DNA of 64,000 nt from Achromobacter marplatensis (lineage in GTDB: Bacteria > Pseudomonadota > Gammaproteobacteria > Burkholderiales > Burkholderiaceae_B): assembly GCF_002209535.1 (NCBI RefSeq), contig NZ_NJIG01000014.1:85905-149904 (forward strand). The letters are read 5' to 3'. Under the pieces are notes generated by a model, which saw only the letters and a list, made by a program, of their open reading frames with translations, did not search any database and was not told the origin of the DNA. Both the position numbers and the translations under genes were made by a program. Shown piece by piece: positions 20,383-28,222 of this stretch. The first letter of the stretch is position 1. Every line of letters starts with the position of its first letter.

Positions 20383-20946
20383 GTGCAGGAAACGGTATTG
20401 CTGGTGTCGCTGGGTGAACGCTTCGACGAAGCGCGCGCGGCGGACATGGCCCAACGCTTGACCGACGGGCTGGCCGGTGTCGCGGTCAGCGCGTTCGCGG
20501 CGGTGGAAGAAGAGGACACCTACGTGTACCTGCGTGGTGCGCGCGACGCGTTGCCTGAAATCCAGGCACGCCTGGCGGAAAGCTTTCCCGGCGCGCGGGC
20601 ACGCGTGCTGCACAAGACGCTGGACCTGCCGGGCGCGTCAGCCGGGCAGGATGCGCCCTGGCACTACATCGTGGAAACCGACGTGGTGCCCGAGGCCGAG
20701 GCGGACCTGAACGCCTGGTACGACCAGGAGCATCTGCCCGGTTTGGCCTCGGTGCCGGGCACGGTGCGTGCGTTGCGCTACGAATGCCGCGACGAAGCGC
20801 CGCGCTATCTGGCCTGCTACGACCTGCACACCCGCGAGACCTTCGGCAGCCCGCCGTGGCTGGCCGTGCGCGCAACCGACTGGAGCAGCCGCGTGCGGCC
20901 GTCGTTCCGCAATACGCGCCGGACGATGTTCAAGAAGATCCTGTAA
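20383..20946 (+). CDS. EthD/DUF4286-like dimeric alpha-beta barrel protein
   Basis: 187 aa protein of unknown function with a GTG start, supported by AAGGAG seven bases upstream. The second half contains LNAWYDQEHLPGLASVPGTV, the pattern of EthD-like/ferredoxin-fold barrel proteins (WY..EH...L...PG), and the C-terminus RPSFRNTRRTMFKKIL recurs in such proteins. The first half (residues 1-85) may be a second, degenerate barrel domain. In catabolic operons these proteins often help decarboxylation, isomerisation or ring cleavage. No catalytic claim can be made here. Confidence 0.65.
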   Translation: MQETVLLVSLGERFDEARAADMAQRLTDGLAGVAVSAFAAVEEEDTYVYLRGARDALPEIQARLAESFPGARARVLHKTLDLPGASAGQDAPWHYIVETDVVPEAEADLNAWYDQEHLPGLASVPGTVRALRYECRDEAPRYLACYDLHTRETFGSPPWLAVRATDWSSRVRPSFRNTRRTMFKKIL

Positions 20947-20979
20947 ACCCAGCGGGCGGCAGACCCGACCGGAGAAGAC

Positions 20980-21831
20980 ATGATGATGAAGCAATTGCTG
21001 GCCGGCCTGGCGTTGTCGTGCGCCGTCGTGGCGGCGTCGCCCGCCTTGGCCGATGCGCCCCGGCGCGTCAATGTGCTGGTGGGTAACGGCGCCAGTATCG
21101 AGGTGCTGGACCAGGGGCAGGGGCCCGCGCTGGTGCTGCTGCCGTCGCGGGGCCGTGGCGCCGAGGATTTCGATGAATTGGCCGCGCGCTTTGTGCAGGC
21201 CGGCTACCGCGTGCTGCGTCCGCAGCCGCGCGGCATCGGCGGCAGCACGGGGCCGATGTCGGGCATTACGCTGCACGACCTGGCCGACGATCAAGCCGCA
21301 GTGATCCGCAACGTGGCGCGCCAGCCGGTGGTGATGGTGGGCCATGCCTTCGGTAACTGGGTGGCCCGCACGACCGGCGTGGACCATCCCGAATTGGTGC
21401 GCGGGGTGGTCATCGTCGCCGCCGCGGCCAAGCAGTACCCCAAGGGCTTGAGCGAACATGTGGACCGCAGCGCCGAGCTGTCGCTGCCCGACGCCGAGCG
21501 CCTGAAGTCCATCCAGTACGCGTTCTTCGCGCCCGGCAACGACGCCCGCGTGTGGTTGAACGGCTGGTACCCCGAGGTCAGCGAAAGCCAGCGCCTGGCG
21601 GGCAAGGCCACGCGCCAGTCCGACTGGTGGTCGGGCGGGGCCAAGCCCTTGTTGGACCTGCAGGCGGGGCTCGACTTGTTCAAGCCGCCCGCCACCCGCA
21701 ACGAGATCAAAGACGAATTCGGCAGCCGGGTGTCGGTCGTGGTGATCGACGGGGCAGGGCACGCCCTGGTGCCCGAGAAGCCGCAGGAAGTAGCCGACGC
21801 CATTGCGGCCTGGGAACGCACGCTGCGCTGA
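20980..21831 (+). CDS. Exported alpha/beta-hydrolase-fold protein lacking the nucleophile serine
   Basis: 283 aa protein with a signal peptide (MMMKQLLAGLALSCAVVAASPALA) and the alpha/beta-hydrolase fold. The oxyanion region is LLPSRGRGAEDFDELAARF. The nucleophile elbow reads VGHAFGNWVAR (residues 120-130), with Ala123 where Ser, Asp or Cys is expected (codon GCC). The histidine loop VIDGAGHALVPEKP near 256-266 is intact. It is the last gene of the LysR-controlled operon, followed by a terminator. It could be a binding protein, a cofactor-free enzyme of another type, or an inactive hydrolase. Confidence 0.8.
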   Translation: MMMKQLLAGLALSCAVVAASPALADAPRRVNVLVGNGASIEVLDQGQGPALVLLPSRGRGAEDFDELAARFVQAGYRVLRPQPRGIGGSTGPMSGITLHDLADDQAAVIRNVARQPVVMVGHAFGNWVARTTGVDHPELVRGVVIVAAAAKQYPKGLSEHVDRSAELSLPDAERLKSIQYAFFAPGNDARVWLNGWYPEVSESQRLAGKATRQSDWWSGGAKPLLDLQAGLDLFKPPATRNEIKDEFGSRVSVVVIDGAGHALVPEKPQEVADAIAAWERTLR

Positions 21832-21852
21832 TTGCCGACTGCATCAAAAGCC

Positions 21853-21890
21853 AAGGGCCTGGATACCGCAAGATATCCAGGCCCTTTTTC
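21853..21890 (+). terminator. Rho-independent terminator of the lactonase operon
   Basis: GGGCCTGGATA (21855-21865) pairs with TATCCAGGCCC (21874-21884), followed by five T. It lies between the converging operon and argF. Confidence 0.9.
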
Positions 21891-21904
21891 CGTGCCGTAC
21901 CGGG

Positions 21905-22864
21905 TTATTTGATCTGGCCCAGCAGCAGGAATTCCATCAGCGCCTTTTGCACGTGCAGGCGGTTTTCGGCTTCGTCCCAGACCACGCTTTGCGGGCCGTC
22001 GATGACTTCGCCGGTGACTTCCTCGCCGCGGTGGGCGGGCAGGCAGTGCATGAAGACGGCTTCGGCGTCGGCCGCGGCCATCATTTCGGCATCCACGCAC
22101 CAGTCGGCGAACGCGGCGCGGCGTTCTTCGTTTTCGGCTTCGTAGCCCATGCTGGTCCAGACGTCGGTCGTGACCAGATGCGCGCCCTGGCATGCTTCCA
22201 TGGGGTCCTTGAACTGGCGCAGCACCTTGGGCGACGGCGTGCCGATGCGCGAGGCCTCAAGCTCGTAGCCGGCGGGCGTGGACACATGCAGCGTGAAGCC
22301 CAGCATTTCGGCGGCGTGCAGCCACGTGTAGGCCATGTTGTTGGCATCGCCCACCCAGGCGACCGTCTTGCCGGCGATGGGGCCGCGGTGCTCGATGTAG
22401 GTGAAGATGTCCGCCAGGATCTGGCAGGGGTGGAATTCGTTGGTCAGGCCGTTGATGACGGGCACGCGCGAGTGCGATGCGAAGCGCTCGATGCGGGTCT
22501 GCTCGAACGTGCGGATCATGACGATGTCGACCATGCGCGAAATGACGCGCGCCGTGTCTTCGATGGGCTCGGAGCGGCCCAGTTGGGAATCGTTCGAGGT
22601 CAGGTTGATGACCGAACCGCCCATCTGGTACATGCCGGCTTCGAAGGACACGCGGGTGCGGGTGCTGGCCTTTTCGAACACCATCGCCAGCGTGCGGTCG
22701 TGCAGCGGCATATGGGGTTCGTATCGCTTGAACTTTTCTTTGATCAGGCGTGCGCGGTCCAGCACGTAAGCGATTTCCGCGGACGAGAAGTCCTTGAACT
22801 GGAGAAAATGCCGCAACGGGCCGTTTTGAGTCGTGGGAGGAGTCATGGTGATGTCGCAGGTCAT
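21905..22864 (-). CDS. argF: Ornithine carbamoyltransferase
   Basis: 319 aa enzyme making citrulline from ornithine and carbamoyl phosphate. The carbamoyl-phosphate motif STRTR is at residues 67-71. The ornithine-side motif FHPCQILADIFT and the catalytic HCLPAHRGEE near residue 272 are intact. The ATG at 22864 overlaps the argD stop by four bases (ATGA), so the pair is translationally coupled. A second ATG six codons in is possible. It forms an argD-argF operon on the minus strand. Confidence 0.96.
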   Translation of the reverse strand: MTCDITMTPPTTQNGPLRHFLQFKDFSSAEIAYVLDRARLIKEKFKRYEPHMPLHDRTLAMVFEKASTRTRVSFEAGMYQMGGSVINLTSNDSQLGRSEPIEDTARVISRMVDIVMIRTFEQTRIERFASHSRVPVINGLTNEFHPCQILADIFTYIEHRGPIAGKTVAWVGDANNMAYTWLHAAEMLGFTLHVSTPAGYELEASRIGTPSPKVLRQFKDPMEACQGAHLVTTDVWTSMGYEAENEERRAAFADWCVDAEMMAAADAEAVFMHCLPAHRGEEVTGEVIDGPQSVVWDEAENRLHVQKALMEFLLLGQIK

Positions 22865-24084
22865 TGGACCCGGCCAGGCTCGTGGCCCGGGCGGGACGTG
22901 GAATTGGAGGTTTCGGCCAGTAACTGTTGGATGAGCGGAACCAGCGTGCTGACGATCTGGTCCGCCTCTTGCTGGTTCAGGATCAGGGGCGGCAGCATGC
23001 GGATGACGCGGTCACGCGTGACGTTGATGAGCAGGCCGGCTTCCAGCGCGCGCAGGGCCAGCACACCGCAGGGACGCGCCAGTTCGATGCCCAGCATCAG
23101 GCCGCGGCCGCGGACTTCGGTGACGCCGTCCGTGCCTGCCAAGGCACGACCGAGCGCTGCTTTGAGGTAGGCGCCCACGGTGTGGGCGTTGTCCAGCAGG
23201 TGCTCGGATTCCAGGGCGTCCAGCACGGCCAGCCCGGCCGCGCACACCAGCGGGCCGCCGCCGAAGGTGGTGCCGTGGCTGCCCGGGGTGAAGACGCCCG
23301 CGGCGGGGCCGGCGGCCAGCATGGCGCCGATGGGCACGCCGCCGGCCAGGCCCTTGGCCAGCGTCATGACGTCCGGCGTGATGTCCGCCCATTGATGGGC
23401 GAACCATTTGCCGGTGCGGCCGATGCCGGACTGCACTTCGTCAATCATCAGCAGCCAGCCGCGTTCGGTGCACAGCTGGCGTACTTCCTGCAGGTAGGCG
23501 ATGTCCGACGGGCGGATGCCACCTTCGCCTTGCAGCACTTCCAGCAGCACCGCCGCGGTGCGCGGCTCGGCGTCGCCGGCGGCGCGCACGGCGTCGATGT
23601 TGTTGTAAGCCACCTGGATGAAGCCCGTCGGCAGAGGTTCGAAGCCCTTGCGGGCCTTGTCGCTGCCTGTGGCCGCCAGCGTGGCCAGCGTGCGGCCATG
23701 CCAGGACGAATCCATGGTGATGATGTGGGCGTGCTTGTTGCCGCGTTGGTAGGCGTAGTAGCGCGCCAGCTTGATCGCGGCCTCGTTGGCTTCCGAGCCG
23801 CTGTTGTTGAACGCGACTTCCTGCATGCCGGACAAGGCCGTCAGGCGGGCGGCAAGCGCCGCCTGCTGCGGCACTTCATAGATGTTCGACGTGTGGATGA
23901 CGCGCGCGGCCTGCTCGCTGATGGCGGCGACGAGTTTCGGGTGGGCATGGCCCAGGCACGACACGCCGATGCCTGCCAGCGCATCCAGATACTTGCGGCC
24001 TTCGGCATCCCACAACCAGACCCCCTGGCCGTGCGTGAACGCAACCGGCAGACGGGCATAGATATTGGCCAGAGACGAGGTCAT
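22861..24084 (-). CDS. argD: Acetylornithine aminotransferase
   Basis: 407 aa class-III PLP aminotransferase of arginine synthesis, which may also serve in lysine synthesis as succinyldiaminopimelate aminotransferase. It starts MTSSLANIYARLPVAFTHGQ. The PLP region includes LMIDEVQSGIGRTGKWFAHQ, and the Schiff-base lysine is in MTLAKGLAGGVPIGAML near residue 250. AGGAGGATCC sits just before the ATG at 24084. It is the first gene of argD-argF. The upstream gap carries a tandem palindromic repeat and an 8-bp-arm palindrome. Confidence 0.95.
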   Translation of the reverse strand: MTSSLANIYARLPVAFTHGQGVWLWDAEGRKYLDALAGIGVSCLGHAHPKLVAAISEQAARVIHTSNIYEVPQQAALAARLTALSGMQEVAFNNSGSEANEAAIKLARYYAYQRGNKHAHIITMDSSWHGRTLATLAATGSDKARKGFEPLPTGFIQVAYNNIDAVRAAGDAEPRTAAVLLEVLQGEGGIRPSDIAYLQEVRQLCTERGWLLMIDEVQSGIGRTGKWFAHQWADITPDVMTLAKGLAGGVPIGAMLAAGPAAGVFTPGSHGTTFGGGPLVCAAGLAVLDALESEHLLDNAHTVGAYLKAALGRALAGTDGVTEVRGRGLMLGIELARPCGVLALRALEAGLLINVTRDRVIRMLPPLILNQQEADQIVSTLVPLIQQLLAETSNSTSRPGHEPGRVQ

Positions 24085-24113
24085 TGCGGATCCTCCTGGG
24101 GGATTACCAAAAA

Positions 24114-24206
24114 GCGCCCCTCGTGGGGCAGCAAGCCGAAGGTGCAGCGTGGTGGCCCTTTGCCCCCGCGGGGGGCAGCAAGCCGAAGGCGCAGCGTGGG
24201 GCCCTT
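24114..24206. repeat. Two tandem copies of a 46-47 bp palindromic repeat
   Basis: Copy 1 (24114-24160) and copy 2 (24161-24206) share GGGGCAGCAAGCCGAAGG then GCAGCGTGG and GGCCCTT. Each opens with a small GC palindrome (CCCCTCGTGGGG or CCCCCGCGGGGG). They stand upstream of argD. I believe similar units are common in Achromobacter/Bordetella intergenic DNA, but that is from memory and unchecked. Confidence 0.75.
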
Positions 24207-24211
24207 TTTTG

Positions 24212-24235
24212 TGACGTTTTCTGTAAGAAACGTCA
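24212..24235. promoter_or_regulatory. Inverted repeat in the argD/DUF3579 divergent region
   Basis: TGACGTTT and AAACGTCA are perfect 8-bp arms around TCTGTAAG. The site is 127 bases upstream of argD and 109 bases upstream of the divergent gene, so it could be an operator for either. No known regulator motif is recognised. Confidence 0.45.
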
Positions 24236-24344
24236 TTTGGAAGAGGGCAAAGGATCAATCATATACAATTCGCGGCGCAGGGCGCATGTTTGATCACGCC
24301 GAAGATCCGGCTTTCGTGAAAGGCGCGCTGTAGTGAAAGAACTC

Positions 24345-24635
24345 ATGGCAACTCGCGTCAGACAATTCGTAATTCATGGCGTTACCGAAAGCGGTAGCCG
24401 ATTCCGCCCCAGCGATTGGGCGGAGCGGCTCGCCGGCGTAATGGCACAGTTCCGGCCCGCCGGCTGTGCTGGTAACCACCTCACCTATTCGCCCTACGTG
24501 CTGCCCGTCGTCATCGACGGCGTGCGCGGAGTCGTGGTCGACCTGCGTTTGCGCGACCTGGAACCGCTGGCGTACAAGTTCGTGGTGGATTTCGCTCGCG
24601 ACAACAACCTCAAGACGGAAGAACGCGAAATCTAG
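24345..24635 (+). CDS. DUF3579 family protein
   Basis: 96 aa conserved betaproteobacterial protein of unknown function. It starts MATRVRQFVIHGVTESGSRF and continues RPSDWAERLAGVMAQFRP, the DUF3579 pattern. An upstream in-frame GTG (24333) is possible, but the ATG fits the family N-terminus better. It is monocistronic, divergent from argD, and ends at a bidirectional terminator. Confidence 0.8.
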   Translation: MATRVRQFVIHGVTESGSRFRPSDWAERLAGVMAQFRPAGCAGNHLTYSPYVLPVVIDGVRGVVVDLRLRDLEPLAYKFVVDFARDNNLKTEEREI

Positions 24636-24647
24636 GCCCCAGAACCG

Positions 24648-24672
24648 AAAAGCGCCCCGACCGGGCGCTTTT
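24648..24672. terminator. Bidirectional terminator
   Basis: AAAAGCGCCC (24648-24657) pairs with GGGCGCTTTT (24663-24672). It is placed between the DUF3579 gene and the converging GntR regulator gene. Confidence 0.85.
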
Positions 24673-24755
24673 CTCATTCTTGGGGACACCTGCGCGCCCA
24701 TCGGGCGGGTCCGCGCCTACGCGGTCCGTTCGTGCACGGCATCGCCGCGCCGCGT

Positions 24756-25475
24756 TCAGGTTCCGTAGCGGTCCAGGATCTTGCGGATGTCGCGCACGCC
24801 TGAGCTGTCCGTGCTCAGCAGCGCCCGCGCGGTAACCGACTCCAGGTGATGCTCCAGCAGATGCAGCACGTGCTTTTCATCGCGCGCGCGCAGGCCTTCC
24901 ACGATCTCCATGTGCTCGCTGACCGCGCATTCGCTTGAGTGCGGGCGGCCGTAAAGCGCCAGGATCAACGAGCAGCGGGACACGATCTCGTTCACATAGC
25001 GGGCATACACCGCATTGCCCGACAGCTCGGCCATCAGAATGTGAAATTCGCCCGACAGCCGGATGGATTCGTTCGTGCTGTTGCGCTTGCGGGCTTCTTC
25101 CTCTTGCGCCACGTGCTGCGCCAGGCGCGTCAGCCCCGCTTCGGTGATGTGCTGCAGCAGCCGACGGGCGACGTCGCGTTCCAGGCAGCGGCGCGCCTCG
25201 AAGATGTCGTGCGCCTCTTCCAGACTGGGGCGCGCCACCGCGGCCCCCCGGTTCGGCCGCAGATCCACCAGCCCTTCGCTGAACAGGCGCGTCAACACCC
25301 CCCGCACAATCGTCCGGCTGACGCCGAAGCGGTCGCCAATGACGTCTTCAGGCAGCTTGTCGCCCGGCAGCAGGGCCTGCTCGATGATGGCACGGCGCAA
25401 ATTTATGTATACGATTTCGCTGCGGTTTATGTCTTTCTTGGCGGGCTCGTTAGCCGGCGGCGCGAGAGGTTTCAT
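24756..25475 (-). CDS. GntR-family regulator (FadR/FCD subfamily)
   Basis: 239 aa regulator. The N-terminal winged helix (IVYINLRRAIIEQALLPGDKL, then VSRTIVRGVLTRLFSEGLV and LRPNRGAAVA) is followed by a helical FCD ligand domain with EARRCLERDVARRL and metal-site-type histidines (EFHILMAELSGN, EHMEIVEGL, LLEHHLESV). I prefer the ATG at 25475, which has AGGAG 12 bases upstream and gives the usual family length. An ATG at 25568 would add 31 residues. It is divergent from the racemase/ABC/amidohydrolase operon, and the gap holds TTGTATAC-type palindromes expected for this family. Confidence 0.9.
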   Translation of the reverse strand: MKPLAPPANEPAKKDINRSEIVYINLRRAIIEQALLPGDKLPEDVIGDRFGVSRTIVRGVLTRLFSEGLVDLRPNRGAAVARPSLEEAHDIFEARRCLERDVARRLLQHITEAGLTRLAQHVAQEEEARKRNSTNESIRLSGEFHILMAELSGNAVYARYVNEIVSRCSLILALYGRPHSSECAVSEHMEIVEGLRARDEKHVLHLLEHHLESVTARALLSTDSSGVRDIRKILDRYGT

Positions 25476-25638
25476 CTTCTTCTTAGGCTCCTGTGCATGC
25501 GCGTTTTCACTGTGTAGGAAAGGCTCGGCATCCGCTGCCGGCGCGCACGGCGGGGTGTAGGCAAGCATACTACACCGGGCGGTAAGGGTTAGCGATAGCT
25601 TGAAGGCAGCAACCAAGCGCGTACATTGTCGGCATAAA

Positions 25639-25706
25639 TCGTATACAAACATTTATACAAAAACGGTCTGTGTGAGCCGAATGTTGTGACTAGTTTGTAT
25701 ACAAAC
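25639..25706. promoter_or_regulatory. GntR-type operators between regulator and operon
   Basis: GTTTGTATACAAAC (25693-25706) is a perfect 14-bp palindrome. Two related, less perfect sites lie at about 25639-25649 (TCGTATACAAA) and 25652-25662 (TTTATACAAAA). The strongest site ends 17 bases before the first operon ATG, a repressor-like position. Confidence 0.65.
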
Positions 25707-25723
25707 CGATAGAGGTTTGTTCC

Positions 25724-26461
25724 ATGTCTGCCATGCCCGACGCCGTCGCCATCGATCGGCCCGCTTTCACGCCGTACCGCCTGCTGGTGGTCAACGGCAA
25801 CACCACCGCCGACCTGACCGTCAGCCTGGCCGCGCAGGCGCGCGCTTTCTTTGGCGGCGCCGCCGACGTGCATGCCGTCACCGCCACGTTCGGGCCCGCC
25901 TATATCGCCAGCCGCGTCGAGGCAGCTGTCGCGGCCCATGCGGTGCTGGAGACCGTTGAGCGCGAGGCGGCCGGAGCCGAGACGCCGTTCGACGCCTGCC
26001 TGCTGGCCTGTTTCGGAGAGCCGGGCATCGGCGCCGTGCGCGAATGCCTGCCCGTGCCCGTCGTGGGCATGGCCGAGGCCTCCATCATGGCCGCCATGCA
26101 GCGCGGCGACCGCTACGCCATCGTGACCGTGGGCCAGCGTTGGCCCGGCATGCTGCGCGAACAGATCCGCCAACTGGGGCTGGAGTCCCGCTGCGCCGCC
26201 ATCATCGCCTTGCCCGGCAACGCGCTGGACTACGTGTCGCGGTCGCCCGAGTCGGCGGCTGAGGTCAGCCGTGCGCTGGACGCCGCCGTGGCGCAGGGCG
26301 CCGACGTGGTGATTGTGGCGGGCGCCGCCTTGGCCGGCTACCTGCCAGCCCTGCCGCGCCGGCCCGCCGTGCCCATCATCGATTCCTACCGCGCCGCCCT
26401 GGCGCAGGTGCTGGCGCTGGCTTCGCTGGACCGGGCCCAGCGCCTTTGCGCGGCGGCCTGA
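25724..26461 (+). CDS. Asp/Glu/hydantoin racemase-superfamily protein with a single active-site cysteine
   Basis: 245 aa protein of the Asp/Glu racemase superfamily. It starts in the fold with RLLVVNGNTTADLT, and the first active-site cysteine is Cys96 in LLACFGEPGIGAVRE. The second half has IVAGAALAGYLPALPRRP where hydantoin racemases carry GCAGM, so the second catalytic cysteine is replaced by Ala201. One-cysteine members can act as decarboxylases or isomerases rather than racemases. First gene of an operon with a peptide-type ABC transporter and two amidohydrolases. AGAGG is eight bases before the ATG. Confidence 0.82.
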   Translation: MSAMPDAVAIDRPAFTPYRLLVVNGNTTADLTVSLAAQARAFFGGAADVHAVTATFGPAYIASRVEAAVAAHAVLETVEREAAGAETPFDACLLACFGEPGIGAVRECLPVPVVGMAEASIMAAMQRGDRYAIVTVGQRWPGMLREQIRQLGLESRCAAIIALPGNALDYVSRSPESAAEVSRALDAAVAQGADVVIVAGAALAGYLPALPRRPAVPIIDSYRAALAQVLALASLDRAQRLCAAA

Positions 26462-26563
26462 TCCGGCCGGGCCCGACCCGATTGCTTCACGCATTGCGCC
26501 GGGCCCGGTCCCGGCGACTTCAAACCGGTATTTCAGAACGATAGACAAGGGAGAGTTGCAGCC

Positions 26564-28141
26564 ATGAAGACGTTGCTCAAATGGACCGCCGGGGCAGTGA
26601 TCGCGCTGTCCGCCATCACCGGGGCCTCCGCCGCCAACACGCTGAAGTGGGGCGCCGCGCGCGACCTGGATTCGCTGGATCCGTATTCCTACGGCAGCAC
26701 CTTCAACCTGGCGTTCCTGAACCACGTGTACGAAGCGCTGATTCGCTACGACGACAAGTTCAACATCACGCCCGCGCTGGCCGAGTCCTGGGAGGCCACG
26801 TCGCCCACCGTGCTGCGCTTCAAGCTGCGCCAGGGCGTGAAGTTCCACAACGGCGCGCCGTTCACCGCCGACGACGTGGTGGCCTCGATGACCCGCGTGT
26901 CGGACGACGCCTCGCCGCTAAAGGGCAACCTGCCCGCCTTCAAGGCGGTGCGCAAGGTCGATGACTTCACCGTCGATATCGAGATGACGCATCCGTACCC
27001 GCTGATGCTCAACGACCTGACCAACATCTTCATCTTCAACCGCCAGTGGCTGGTGGACAACAACAGCACCAAGCCGACGGATGCCGCGAAGAAGATCGAA
27101 GGCTACGCCACGCACAACGCCAACGGCACCGGTCCGTTCAAGGTGGAGTCGTACCGCCCGGATACGCGGACCGTGCTGGTCGTGAACAAAGACTGGTGGG
27201 ACAAGCCACGCCACAATCTGGATCGTATCGAGTTCACGCCTATCGCGTCGGCGCCGACGCGGGTGGCGGCCCTGCTTTCGGGCGACATCAACTTCACCGA
27301 AAACGCTCCGCTGCAGGACCTGGACCGCCTGCGCGCGGCGCAGAACGTGAAGGTGCTGGCGGCGACCGAATTGCGCACGCTGTACTTCGGCTTCAACCTG
27401 GGCGACAAGCTCGTCGGTTCGAACATCACCGACAAGAATCCCCTCAAGGATCTGCGCGTGCGCCAGGCGCTGTACATGGCGCTTTCGCCCGACCTGCTGC
27501 AAAAGCGCGTGATGCGCGGCTTGTCGCGCACCACGGGCGCGCTGGTGGCCCCGTCCATTCCGGGATACGAGGCCAAGCAGGAAGAGCGGCTGCCGTTCGA
27601 TGCGGCCCGCGCCAAGAAGCTGCTGGCCGATGCCGGCTACCCCGACGGTTTCACGCTGTCTTTGCTGTGCTCCAACGACATGTTCGTGAACGAGGAAGAA
27701 CTGTGCCAGGCCGCCGCCTCGATGTGGGCGCGGATCGGCGTGAAGGCCACGCTGGCCAGCGGCCCGCGTTCGCTGCAGAACCCCAAGCGCTCGCGCGGCG
27801 AGTTCGACATCACCATCCACGGCTGGGCCAACGAGCCGCAGATCGACGCCTTGTCGATCCTGCTGCAGGTGATGCACAGCCGCACGGGCCCGGCGGGCGT
27901 CTTCAACTGGGGCCAGTGGGGCGACGCCGCGCTGGACGCGAAGATCGATGCCGCCGCCGCCGAGATGGACCGCCCGAAGCGTATCCAGATGATGGCCGAG
28001 GTGCTGCAGACGCTGCATGACGACGTGCGCTTCCTGCCGCTGCACCAGCAGCCCATGGCCTGGGCGGTGGGCGCCAACGTGGGCGAAGTGCTGCAGATGC
28101 CGGACAACAAGGCGCGGCTGTGGAACGTGCGCATGCAGTGA
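26564..28141 (+). CDS. Peptide/nickel-type ABC transporter substrate-binding protein
   Basis: 525 aa periplasmic binding protein of family SBP_bac_5. Signal peptide MKTLLKWTAGAVIALSAITGASA, then the family N-terminal pattern RDLDSLDPYSYGSTFNLAFLNHVYEAL and RFKLRQGVKFHNGAPFTADDVVASM. It belongs with the two permeases and two ATPases downstream. Ligands of this family include peptides, opines, heme and small heterocycles. The operon enzymes argue for a cyclic amide-like compound. An 81-base gap with a GC-rich hairpin separates it from the permeases. Confidence 0.92.
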   Translation: MKTLLKWTAGAVIALSAITGASAANTLKWGAARDLDSLDPYSYGSTFNLAFLNHVYEALIRYDDKFNITPALAESWEATSPTVLRFKLRQGVKFHNGAPFTADDVVASMTRVSDDASPLKGNLPAFKAVRKVDDFTVDIEMTHPYPLMLNDLTNIFIFNRQWLVDNNSTKPTDAAKKIEGYATHNANGTGPFKVESYRPDTRTVLVVNKDWWDKPRHNLDRIEFTPIASAPTRVAALLSGDINFTENAPLQDLDRLRAAQNVKVLAATELRTLYFGFNLGDKLVGSNITDKNPLKDLRVRQALYMALSPDLLQKRVMRGLSRTTGALVAPSIPGYEAKQEERLPFDAARAKKLLADAGYPDGFTLSLLCSNDMFVNEEELCQAAASMWARIGVKATLASGPRSLQNPKRSRGEFDITIHGWANEPQIDALSILLQVMHSRTGPAGVFNWGQWGDAALDAKIDAAAAEMDRPKRIQMMAEVLQTLHDDVRFLPLHQQPMAWAVGANVGEVLQMPDNKARLWNVRMQ

Positions 28142-28154
28142 TGCGTGCCTGAGC

Positions 28155-28189
28155 GGGCCGCCACGCGCCAGCGTCGGGCGCGGCGGCCC
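28155..28189 (+). other. Intercistronic hairpin after the binding-protein gene
   Basis: GGGCCGCC (28155-28162) pairs perfectly with GGCGGCCC (28182-28189). There is no T run, so it is more likely an mRNA-stabilising or attenuating stem that raises binding-protein levels relative to the permeases. Confidence 0.55.
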
Positions 28190-28222
28190 TGAGTCTGAGA
28201 TCGGGTCTGAAGGGAGCCGCAC

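Noticed and set aside
20929..20946. The last residues MFKKIL of the EthD-like protein equal the first residues of the Bug protein, as if a second signal peptide had been cut off.
   Set aside because: The preceding FRNTRRT sequence runs into it naturally and the reading frame ends properly. No further Bug-like sequence follows, so coincidence is more likely.
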